The notes below the pieces were generated by a model. It did no database searches and was not told the origin of the DNA. It worked only from the letters and a program-made list of their open reading frames with translations. From an uncultured Lachnospiraceae bacterium (GTDB lineage Bacteria > Bacillota > Clostridia > Lachnospirales > Lachnospiraceae), in assembly GCA_900554925.1 (NCBI GenBank), contig USJG01000083.1, positions 1 to 9,997 of the forward strand: a stretch of 9,997 nucleotides of DNA, read 5' to 3'. Position numbers and translations under genes: made by a program. This document shows positions 1 to 6,354 of the stretch, in pieces; the first letter of the stretch is position 1, and each line of letters starts with the position of its first letter.

Positions 1-751
1 CGCCGTAGGCAATCAGGTCGTTGCCGCACACAATTGCGGTAGCGCCATGCTTAAGGAAGGAAGGCACAAAGTCTTTTGCAGATTCAGTAACAAAATATCC
101 GTTGGCGATTAAATTCTCATCAACAGGAAGATTGTGAGCGGCCATGCTGTCATAAAATGCCTGTTGCCTGTGCTCGGTGATCATGGAGTGGAGGGAACCG
201 TTCAGGAAGGCTATCCTTCTGTGGTTTAAATCCACAAGATGATCCACAGCAGCATCAATTCCTTCAAAGCTGTCTGTTCCTATATAAGAAACATTGGGAT
301 TCTTTTTAATAAAGTTATCAAACAGGACGGTGGCTACAGTGGTACTCTCCAATTGGGCCAGCCACTCGTCCTGCAATGCAAATCCCACCAGAAAAGCGCC
401 GGAATAATCGTTCCTCAGCATATAAGTGCCATATTTTTCTTCTAATTGAAAAGCAGGATTTACAGGCAGGACAGTTACCTCCCAATTGTCCCTGTAAGCT
501 GCCTGCTTAAATCCAAGAACAATGTCATAGCCAAAATGCTCCGGCCTGGTATAATCCATGTTTTCAATAAAAAGGCAGAGCTTTTTGTGCTCATCCTTTT
601 TCATCTTTTTTGTGGTATATCCCATTTCAACAGCAGTGTCCAAAACCAGCTGCCTCAGCTCTCTGCTGATGTCGCTGGCACCATTTAACCCTTTGGATAC
701 CGTGCCCGGAGATATTCCCAGTCTGTTTGCAATATCTTTCAGTGTAGCCAT
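1..751 (-). CDS. LacI-family transcriptional regulator, C-terminus cut by window edge
   Basis: This is a sugar-responsive DNA-binding repressor (or activator) read leftward, probably the regulator of the neighbouring maltodextrin genes. The start is ATG at 751-749. It is preceded on the minus strand by GGAAGAG about 6 nt upstream, and the protein opens MATLKDIANRLGISPGTVSK, the canonical LacI helix-turn-helix (residues 1-25), followed by a hinge-helix-like stretch. From about residue 58 a periplasmic-binding-like core begins (LCLFIENMDY), with later family-typical segments near VSYIGTDSFEGI and HRRIAFLNG. The open frame runs 250 codons to the left edge without a stop. LacI proteins are usually about 330-340 residues, so roughly the last 80-90 are missing. 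The role as a MalR-type regulator is inferred from its divergent position next to malQ; the ligand cannot be read from the sequence. Confidence 0.93.
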   Translation of the reverse strand, partial: MATLKDIANRLGISPGTVSKGLNGASDISRELRQLVLDTAVEMGYTTKKMKKDEHKKLCLFIENMDYTRPEHFGYDIVLGFKQAAYRDNWEVTVLPVNPAFQLEEKYGTYMLRNDYSGAFLVGFALQDEWLAQLESTTVATVLFDNFIKKNPNVSYIGTDSFEGIDAAVDHLVDLNHRRIAFLNGSLHSMITEHRQQAFYDSMAAHNLPVDENLIANGYFVTESAKDFVPSFLKHGATAIVCGNDLIAYG

Positions 752-786
752 AATATTCTCTTCCGCGATAATTAATATTTCCCTAT

Positions 787-816
787 AGTATAGCTCATTT
801 CCTGCGGGGATTGCAA
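787..816 (-). promoter_or_regulatory. Probable sigma-A promoter of the LacI-family gene
   Basis: On the minus strand, TTGCAA (816-811) and TATACT (792-787) are 18 bp apart and lie about 36 nt upstream of the ATG at 751. The -10 matches consensus at 5 of 6 positions and the -35 at 4 of 6. The transcription start would be near 780. This is a motif-based call with no experimental support. Confidence 0.55.
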
Positions 817-823
817 TAACTGA

Positions 824-831
824 TACCGGTA
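824..831. promoter_or_regulatory. Candidate operator palindrome TACCGGTA
   Basis: A perfect 8-bp palindrome with a central CG lies just upstream of the -35 of the LacI-family promoter, inside the divergent control region. LacI-family operators are palindromes with a central CG, so this is a plausible autoregulatory site. The symmetry does not extend beyond 8 bp, so the call is weak. Confidence 0.25.
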
Positions 832-958
832 ATTTGGGAATAATCGGCTAAATTGTTGCAATAAAGTTCCATAAGCAATGGCTAATATGCAATTTTTACC
901 AAAAAGTGGTTATGAAAATCGTTAAAAATGTAAAAAATGAACTCTTTTTTTGATTCTA

Positions 959-987
959 TTGACAAAAAAGGGTCAAAGTGCTAAATT
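959..987 (+). promoter_or_regulatory. Probable sigma-A promoter of malQ
   Basis: A perfect -35 box TTGACA (959-964) is separated by 17 bp from TAAATT (982-987, 4 of 6 matches). Transcription would start near 994, about 40 nt before the GTG start of malQ. The position excludes the in-frame ATG at 950 as the start used from this promoter. Confidence 0.65.
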
Positions 988-1033
988 AAGAATAACAAAA
1001 CGAAAAAATGCGAAACTTCTTGGAGGTAGGGGA

Positions 1034-2524
1034 GTGAAAGACAGCAGAATGGCCAGAGGGGCCGGCATCTTGTTAGCGGTTACCAGCCTTCCGTCACCAT
1101 ATGGAATTGGTACCATGGGGAGAGACGCGTTCCAGTTTGTGGATATGCTGATTGATTTACGCCAGAAGTACTGGCAGGTGCTTCCGATTGGCCCTACCAG
1201 TTTTGGCGACAGTCCTTATCAGTCATTCTCAGCATTTGCAGGAAATCCATATCTGATAGATCTTGATCTGCTGATCGAAGAAGGGCTATTAAGGCAAGAT
1301 GAAGTTGACAGTTACAACTGGGGCACCCATAGAGATGATGTTGAGTATGAATTAATTTACGAGAACAGATTCAAGATTCTTAAGAGTGCTTTTCAAAGAT
1401 TTGATATAGAAGACGAAGCCTTTAAACGTTTCTGCAAGGCAAATAAGGAATGGCTTGCGGATTACAGCCTTTACATGGCAATCAAAAATGAAATGGGCGG
1501 CCGGGAATGGCTGGCCTGGGAGGAAGGCTTAAGAAACCGGGATGAGGACACTTTAAATAAATACAGAGAACTTCTGAAGGAAGAAATTGATTTCTGGAAG
1601 TTTCTGCAATATAAGTTTTTTCAGCAATGGAAAGAGCTTCGGGCCTATGCCAACAGGCATGGCATTAAAATTATTGGGGATATTCCTCTTTATGTGGCAC
1701 TTGACAGTGCGGATGTGTGGGCAAACCGTGAACAGTTTAAGCTGGATGAGGGAGGCAGGCCCATAGAGGTTGCAGGGTGTCCGCCTGACGCTTTTTCAGA
1801 CGACGGTCAAAGATGGGGCAATCCCCTTTACGACTGGGAAAAGATGGAAGAGGACGGATATGCCTGGTGGCAGAAAAGAATGGAAGCCAATGGCAATCTG
1901 TTTGACATTATAAGAATTGACCATTTTATTGGAGTGGCAAGATATTACAGTATCCCGGCAGGGGATCAGAACGCAAGAAACGGCAGATGGAACAGGGGAC
2001 CGGGAAAGAAGCTTACCGATGTAATTGAAAAGACCCTTGGAAAGAACCGCATTATAGCGGAGGATCTGGGAGTTGCAGTGCCGGCGGTTAAGAAGCTTCT
2101 TACAAAGACCGGATGGCCTGGGATGAAAATTTTGCTGTTCGCCTTCGATGGGAATACAGCCAACGAGCATTTGCCCCATAATTATGATGACGGTAATCTG
2201 GTGGTTTATGCAGGAACCCATGACAATGAAACGGTTGTAGGATATTTCAGGGACAAGACAGAATACGAGCTGGCCTTTTTATATGAATATTTGAATATAC
2301 AGAAAAAAGAAGAGATTCCGGATGGAATCATCCGGTTGGCTTATGCAAGCGTTGCGGATATTGTTATTATGCAGATGCAGGATCTGTTAAAGCTTGGCAA
2401 TGAGGCCAGAATGAATTATCCCTCTACGGTAGGGAGCAACTGGAAATGGAGGACACTTAAAAACAGCCTGAGTGAGGAAAGACGCACATGGATCAGAACC
2501 ATGACGCTGCTGTACAGAAGGTAA
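1034..2524 (+). CDS. malQ: 4-alpha-glucanotransferase (amylomaltase), GH77
   Basis: MalQ transfers alpha-1,4-glucan segments between maltodextrins in the cytoplasm, turning maltose and short dextrins into longer chains plus free glucose. I chose GTG at 1034 because GGAGG (1022-1026) sits 7 nt before it and the result is 496 residues, the usual length for bacterial amylomaltases of about 500. An in-frame ATG at 950 lies before the promoter, and one at 1049 has no well-placed ribosome binding site. From the GTG, the N-terminus carries the family segment TSLPSPYGIG (17-26) and WQVLPIGPT (47-55). The 250s-loop-like GCPPDAFSDDGQRWGNP is at 248-264. The nucleophile Asp296 is in RIDHF, the acid/base Glu343 is in IIAEDLG, and Asp397 is in GTHDNE. 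The C-terminal PSTVGSNWKWR is intact. It leads the maltodextrin cluster and has its own promoter. Confidence 0.96.
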   Translation: MKDSRMARGAGILLAVTSLPSPYGIGTMGRDAFQFVDMLIDLRQKYWQVLPIGPTSFGDSPYQSFSAFAGNPYLIDLDLLIEEGLLRQDEVDSYNWGTHRDDVEYELIYENRFKILKSAFQRFDIEDEAFKRFCKANKEWLADYSLYMAIKNEMGGREWLAWEEGLRNRDEDTLNKYRELLKEEIDFWKFLQYKFFQQWKELRAYANRHGIKIIGDIPLYVALDSADVWANREQFKLDEGGRPIEVAGCPPDAFSDDGQRWGNPLYDWEKMEEDGYAWWQKRMEANGNLFDIIRIDHFIGVARYYSIPAGDQNARNGRWNRGPGKKLTDVIEKTLGKNRIIAEDLGVAVPAVKKLLTKTGWPGMKILLFAFDGNTANEHLPHNYDDGNLVVYAGTHDNETVVGYFRDKTEYELAFLYEYLNIQKKEEIPDGIIRLAYASVADIVIMQMQDLLKLGNEARMNYPSTVGSNWKWRTLKNSLSEERRTWIRTMTLLYRR

Positions 2525-2547
2525 AGCTTTTAAGGAGCTTCCTTTTT
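2524..2547 (+). terminator. Possible weak terminator after malQ
   Basis: A short inverted repeat AAGCT (2524-2528) / AGCTT (2536-2540) with a 7-nt loop is followed by CC and five T residues (2543-2547). The stem is only 5 bp and begins on the stop codon of malQ, so any termination would be partial. Reading through into the binding-protein gene remains possible. Confidence 0.3.
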
Positions 2548-2548
2548 C

Positions 2549-2562
2549 TGGAAACGTTTACA
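2549..2562. promoter_or_regulatory. LacI/CcpA-type operator (cre-like) upstream of the binding-protein gene
   Basis: TGGAAACGTTTACA is symmetric at 12 of 14 positions around a central CG (core AAACGTTT). It matches the Gram-positive catabolite-responsive element pattern TGWAANCGNTNWCA at all but the third position. Such sites are bound by CcpA or by local LacI-family regulators such as MalR, so the factor cannot be decided from sequence. The last six bases, TTTACA, also resemble a -35 box. If used as one, with a poor -10 TAAGCT at 2581-2586, the site would overlap the promoter and favour repression. Confidence 0.6.
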
Positions 2563-2615
2563 ACATTTCCGTCAGGGCAATAAGCTAAAGCCTGTAATTA
2601 TAACGGTATAAGATG

Positions 2616-2629
2616 TGGAAACGCATTTT
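2616..2629. promoter_or_regulatory. Second operator-like half site with TGGAAACG
   Basis: TGGAAACG is repeated exactly, 67 bp after the first copy, but the right half (CATTTT) departs from the symmetric pattern. It lies between TATA-like sequences (2599-2612) and the ribosome binding site of the binding-protein gene. It may be an auxiliary operator or a fortuitous half match. Confidence 0.35.
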
Positions 2630-2675
2630 ATATAAAATACATCAATCAAAAATCCAAAAAGGAGAGGAAAGAATT

Positions 2676-3998
2676 ATGAAAAAGAAAGTTTTAGCAGTAC
2701 TTTTGGCATCTGCTATGGTAGCTTCTTTAGCTGGCTGTGGAAGCAGCAATACTGAAACAGAAGCACCTGCAGAAACAACAGAAGAAGCAGAAACAACAAC
2801 AGAAGAAACAGAAACAACAGAAACAACTGAAGCAACAGAAGAAACTGGTGATGCTGCAGAGGAAGAAGCAATTACAGCTACCATCACAGTATGGGGACCT
2901 TCAGAAGATCAGTCAGAAGATGCAGGCAACTGGCTTCCTACCATGTGCGAACAGTTCGCAGCACTTCATCCCAACTGGGATCTTACCTTTGAATATGGTG
3001 TATGTGCTGAAGGCGATGCTAAGGCTACTGTAACACAGGACGTTGAAGGTGCAGCAGATGTTTATATGTTAGCAAATGACAATATTCCTGATCTGGTTGC
3101 TGCAAATGCAATTGCAGAGCTTGGCGGAAGCTATTTAGAGTCAGTAACATCTACAAACTCTGAATCTATCGCAGCATCTGTAACTTACAATGGCTCTGTA
3201 TGGGCATTCCCTTTCACTTCCAATACATGGTTCATGTATTATGACAAGAGCGTGTTCACAGAAGATGATATTAAGAGCCTTGACGCTATGCTTGAAAAAG
3301 GAAAGGTTTCCTTCCCTCTTTCAAACTCCTGGTATATTCAGGCTTTCTATGTAGCTAACGGCGGTACGATCTTTGGTGATGGTACAGACGAAGCAGCAGG
3401 CATCAACCTTGGCGGTGAAAACGGTGCAGCAGTAACAGACTACCTTGTAGACTTAGTTGCAAATCCTAACTTCATCAACGATCAGGACGGAGCTGGTATT
3501 GCAGGCTTACGTGACGGTTCCATTAACGCAATCTTCTCTGGTACATGGGATGCTGAAGCTGTTAAGGAAGCACTTGGAGACAACATGGGTGTTGCAGCAC
3601 TTCCTACAGTAAACATCGGTGGAACAGAAGGCCAGATGAAGTCCTTCATCGGATCTAAGGCTATTGCTGTTAACCCTAACGCTGAAAATATGGAAGTTGC
3701 TATGGCTTTAGCTGCTTACCTTGCAAGTGAAGAAGCACAGACAGCTCACTATGAACTGAGAAACGTTCTTCCTTCAAACACAAACATTGTACTTTCTGAT
3801 GATGAAATTGCAACTGCTGTAACTAAGGTAATGTCAGACACATCTATTATGCAGCCTGTTGTTTCCTCTATAGGTAACTACTGGTCACCTGCAGAAAACA
3901 TGGGTAAAGCACTTGTTGCTGGTGAAATCACACATGACAACGCTGCAGAAAAGACAGAAGAAATGAACACAGCAATGAACACAGACGTTGCTCAGTAA
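2676..3998 (+). CDS. malE: Maltose/maltodextrin ABC transporter solute-binding lipoprotein
   Basis: This is an extracellular lipid-anchored receptor that delivers maltodextrins to the MalF/MalG pore encoded next. The start is ATG 2676 with GGAGAGG (2661-2667) 8 nt before it; the longer frame from 2613 would add 21 residues ahead of a normal signal peptide. The 440-residue product opens with a lipoprotein signal (KKK then a hydrophobic run) and lipobox SLAGC with Cys21. Residues 22-66 form a Thr/Glu/Ala-rich linker. A family 1-type binding fold follows from about residue 67: ITVWGP, the hinge segment WAFPFTSNTWFMYYDKSVF (176-194), FSGTWDAE (287-294), FIGSKAIAVNPNA, and a C-terminal NYWSPAENMGKAL (401-413) like the aromatic ligand-contact helix of MalE. 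Maltodextrin specificity is inferred mainly from malQ and GH13 neighbours. Alanine codons are mostly GCA/GCT, unlike the flanking genes, suggesting high expression. Confidence 0.9.
   Translation: MKKKVLAVLLASAMVASLAGCGSSNTETEAPAETTEEAETTTEETETTETTEATEETGDAAEEEAITATITVWGPSEDQSEDAGNWLPTMCEQFAALHPNWDLTFEYGVCAEGDAKATVTQDVEGAADVYMLANDNIPDLVAANAIAELGGSYLESVTSTNSESIAASVTYNGSVWAFPFTSNTWFMYYDKSVFTEDDIKSLDAMLEKGKVSFPLSNSWYIQAFYVANGGTIFGDGTDEAAGINLGGENGAAVTDYLVDLVANPNFINDQDGAGIAGLRDGSINAIFSGTWDAEAVKEALGDNMGVAALPTVNIGGTEGQMKSFIGSKAIAVNPNAENMEVAMALAAYLASEEAQTAHYELRNVLPSNTNIVLSDDEIATAVTKVMSDTSIMQPVVSSIGNYWSPAENMGKALVAGEITHDNAAEKTEEMNTAMNTDVAQ
2748..2875 (+). repeat. Low-complexity ACA/GAA/GCA codon tract encoding the lipoprotein linker
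   Basis: Within the binding-protein gene, near-repeats of GAAACAACAGAA encode runs of Thr, Glu and Ala just after the lipidated cysteine. Such tracts act as flexible spacers between membrane anchor and binding domain. Imperfect trinucleotide repetition makes the tract prone to length change between strains; that is an inference. Confidence 0.7.
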
Positions 3999-4026
3999 AA
4001 TTTCATGAAATTATAATAGACACCGG

Positions 4027-4047
4027 GATGCCCCTTTTAGGGGCATC
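4027..4047 (+). terminator. Intercistronic stem-loop, probable attenuator or mRNA-stabilising hairpin
   Basis: GATGCCCC (4027-4034) and GGGGCATC (4040-4047) form a perfect 8-bp GC-rich stem with a 5-nt loop, 28 nt after the binding-protein stop codon. Only TTGG follows, so the U-tract needed for efficient termination is missing. Hairpins at this place in sugar ABC operons commonly raise the amount of binding-protein mRNA over permease mRNA by partial termination or by blocking 3' exonucleases. Confidence 0.65.
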
Positions 4048-4084
4048 TTGGCGACTATAGTAAGATGAAGGTAGGAGGTTTAAC

Positions 4085-5461
4085 GTGAAGAAGACTGGTT
4101 CTGGAAAGAAAACGGAGTTTACTACTCCTTATACTGTTAAAAACGCAGTACTTAAGGGAGATATTATAACGAAAATATCCATGCTGGTCATGGGGGTCGG
4201 GAATATTACACATAAGCAGATTGGAAAGGGCCTTGCGTTTCTGGCGGTAGAGGCAGCTTACATCTGGTTTATGATAAAATCGGGTATTTATAATTTGTCC
4301 ATGCTTCCTTCACTGGGCTGGAGAGAACAGGAAAAAGTATGGAATGAAAAGAAAAGTATTTATGAGTACACAGCAGGAGATCAGTCTCTGCTTTTGCTCT
4401 TATATGGTGTTGCTACTATTTTTATTACGCTGGCATTTATTGCCGTCTGGAGAGGGGCTGTTAAAAGTTCCTACAAATCAGAAGTGCTTGCCAAAGAAGG
4501 CAAACACTTAAACACATTTAAAGAAGACATTAAGAGTTTGTTTAATCAAAATTTACATAAACTATTGTTGACAGGGCCTATTGGCGGAATCCTTATATTT
4601 ACTATATTGCCGCTTGTTTTTATGATTGCAATGGCCTTTACCAATTACAGCAAGCTGGACGACCATCTGGTTTTGTTTGACTGGGTGGGGCTTGCCAATT
4701 TCGCCAAAATATTAAATTTTGGTGACAGCATCGGGCGTCAGTTTTATTCTGTCCTTGGATGGACACTTACCTGGGCAATATTTGCAACAGGGCTTAACTT
4801 TGTTTTTGGTATGATACTGGCTATTGTGATCAACAGAAAGGAAACAAAAGGAAAAGGCTTCTGGCGTTTCTGCTTCGTTCTGTCTATCGCTGTGCCTCAG
4901 TTCGTATCACTGCTGATTATGAGAAGTATGTTGCAGACCACCGGTATTGTTAATACCTTATTGTTGAAGTATGGAATTATTGATAACGCTCTTCCATTCT
5001 TCTCCAATGCAACCTGGGCGAGAGTGACGGTTATAGTCATCAACCTGTGGGTAGGTATTCCTTATACCCTGCTTCAGGTAACTGGTATTTTGCAGAATAT
5101 TCCCGGTGAGCTTTACGAATCTGCCAAAATTGACGGGGCTAACGCAGTCCAGACATTTTTTAAGATCACATTGCCTTACATGCTGTTTGTAATGACACCT
5201 TATCTGATCACACAGTTTACCGGAAATGTAAACAATTTCAACGTTATTTTCCTTTTGTCAGCAGGAAACCCTACCGGTGTGGCGGATACCGCAGGAAAGA
5301 CAGACCTTCTGGTTACCTGGCTGTACAAGCTGACCATTGATAAGAACTATTATAATTTAGGAGCTGTTATCGGTATTATGACGTTTATAGTTCTTGCGAT
5401 AGTAGCACTTTTGACCTATCGGAATACCGCATCCTATAAAGACGAGGAGGGATTCATGTAA
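4085..5461 (+). CDS. malF: Maltodextrin ABC transporter permease, MalF type
   Basis: This is one half of the membrane pore that imports maltodextrin delivered by the upstream lipoprotein. The start is GTG 4085 with AGGAGG (4073-4078) 6 nt before it. The 458-residue protein has hydrophobic segments at about 47-65, 101-122, 160-185, 222-250, 260-280, 311-332, 361-377 and 425-445, about eight, as in E. coli MalF. It has no large extracytoplasmic P2 domain. The first 125 residues, with two extra segments, precede the shared permease core. The EAA loop that contacts the ATPase is ELYESAKIDGANA (342-354) followed by ITLP (361-364). NNFNVIFLLSAGNP (383-396) resembles the sugar-site helix region of MalF. 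The stop TAA shares its last A with the ATG of malG, and the ribosome binding site of malG lies inside this gene, so the two are translationally coupled. Confidence 0.93.
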   Translation: MKKTGSGKKTEFTTPYTVKNAVLKGDIITKISMLVMGVGNITHKQIGKGLAFLAVEAAYIWFMIKSGIYNLSMLPSLGWREQEKVWNEKKSIYEYTAGDQSLLLLLYGVATIFITLAFIAVWRGAVKSSYKSEVLAKEGKHLNTFKEDIKSLFNQNLHKLLLTGPIGGILIFTILPLVFMIAMAFTNYSKLDDHLVLFDWVGLANFAKILNFGDSIGRQFYSVLGWTLTWAIFATGLNFVFGMILAIVINRKETKGKGFWRFCFVLSIAVPQFVSLLIMRSMLQTTGIVNTLLLKYGIIDNALPFFSNATWARVTVIVINLWVGIPYTLLQVTGILQNIPGELYESAKIDGANAVQTFFKITLPYMLFVMTPYLITQFTGNVNNFNVIFLLSAGNPTGVADTAGKTDLLVTWLYKLTIDKNYYNLGAVIGIMTFIVLAIVALLTYRNTASYKDEEGFM

Positions 5462-6339
5462 TGAGTAAAAGCAGTGTACCTATGACAGGAGCAAAAATCC
5501 GCAAAACAGTTATCAATGTAATCATACATGTGATTTTGGCAATATTGGCCTTTATTTGGGTTCTGCCGATTTTCTGGGTAATCCTTACCAGCTTCAGAGC
5601 AGAAAAAGGTTCCTATGTAACAACCTTCTTCCCTCAGTCCTATACTATTAATAATTATGTAAGGCTGTTTACGGATACCACGATACTGAACTTTCCGAGG
5701 ATGTTTACAAACACCTTAATTATTGCAATATTTACCTGTATTATTTCAACTATCTTTGTGCTTTCTGTTTCTTACTGTATGTCCAGAATGCGTTTTAAGT
5801 TGAGAAGGCCTTTTATGAATATAGCCATGATTCTGGGACTGTTTCCAGGCTTCATGTCAATGGTTGCGGTGTATTATATTTTGAAGGCGCTGAATTTAGC
5901 GGAAGGTTCCATGATTCCAATTGCGCTTATTGTAGTATTCTCTGCCGGTACAGGTCTGGGCTTTTATGTGGCAAAAGGATTTTTTGACACCATTCCCAAG
6001 GCTCTTGATGAGGCAGCCATCATTGACGGTGCTACCAGATGGAAAATATTTACCAAGATTACGATACCCCTTAGTAAACCGATTATCGTATATACCATCC
6101 TGACTTCTTTTATGAGTCCCTGGATCGACTTCCTCTTTGCCAAGGTTATCTGCCGTGCCAACGCCAACTACTACACTGTATCTGTTGGTCTTTGGAAGAT
6201 GCTTGAAAAGGAATATGTTGACAGCTGGTATACCTCCTTTGCAGCAGGAGCGGTTCTTGTATCGATCCCGATTGCAATCCTGTTCCTTATGACGCAGAAA
6301 TTCTATGTGGAAGGCGTAAGCGGAGCAGTGAAAGGTTAA
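5461..6339 (+). CDS. malG: Maltodextrin ABC transporter permease, MalG type
   Basis: This is the second pore subunit, pairing with MalF. The ATG at 5461 overlaps the MalF stop in TAATG and is served by GAGGAGGG (5444-5451), 9 nt upstream. The 292-residue length is typical for MalG-family permeases. Hydrophobic segments lie at about 17-42, 82-106, 119-141, 150-172, 206-224 and 260-278, giving six. The EAA loop reads ALDEAAIIDGAT (181-192) with ITIPLSKP downstream (200-207), the standard ATPase coupling site. No ATPase gene follows; a GH13 gene does, 15 nt later. Assignment to the maltodextrin type rests on family resemblance and the cluster context. Confidence 0.93.
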   Translation: MSKSSVPMTGAKIRKTVINVIIHVILAILAFIWVLPIFWVILTSFRAEKGSYVTTFFPQSYTINNYVRLFTDTTILNFPRMFTNTLIIAIFTCIISTIFVLSVSYCMSRMRFKLRRPFMNIAMILGLFPGFMSMVAVYYILKALNLAEGSMIPIALIVVFSAGTGLGFYVAKGFFDTIPKALDEAAIIDGATRWKIFTKITIPLSKPIIVYTILTSFMSPWIDFLFAKVICRANANYYTVSVGLWKMLEKEYVDSWYTSFAAGAVLVSIPIAILFLMTQKFYVEGVSGAVKG

Positions 6340-6354
6340 GGTAAGAGACAGATC

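Larger units (their letters stand above)
752..1033. promoter_or_regulatory. Divergent intergenic control region between the LacI-family gene and malQ
   Basis: This 282 bp region is AT-rich and carries back-to-back promoters: one leftward at 787-816 and one rightward at 959-987. It also contains a 9-bp direct repeat TTGCAATAA (811-819 and 856-864), two further GCAAT copies (875-879, 889-893), the palindrome TACCGGTA (824-831), and a 5-bp inverted repeat TTGAC/GTCAA (959-963/972-976) overlapping the malQ -35. No coding region is convincing here: the ATG at 950 lies upstream of the malQ -35 box and would not be in the mRNA from that promoter. Confidence 0.6.

Noticed and set aside
239..788. Three overlapping rightward open frames at the left end
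   Set aside because: They lie antisense to the LacI-family gene, whose minus-strand frame encodes a clear helix-turn-helix and sugar-binding core, and they show no recognisable protein features.
912..928. Possible catabolite-responsive element around GAAAATCGTTAAAA
   Set aside because: The spacing of the central CG is one base off the pattern and the right half does not end in CA; the match is poor compared with 2549-2562.
1796..2221. Leftward open frames within malQ
   Set aside because: They are shadows of the conserved malQ frame, with no start context or protein features.
2613..2675. N-terminal extension of the binding-protein gene from ATG 2613
   Set aside because: It would put 21 residues before a normal lipoprotein signal peptide and has no ribosome binding site; GGAGAGG clearly serves ATG 2676.
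2748..2875. Possible CRISPR-like or tandem repeat array
   Set aside because: The repeats are short, imperfect codon repeats within a coding frame, with no spacers.
2737..3033. Gln/Lys-rich rightward frame inside the binding-protein gene
   Set aside because: It is a frame-shifted reading of the Thr/Glu repeat tract and shows only low-complexity composition.
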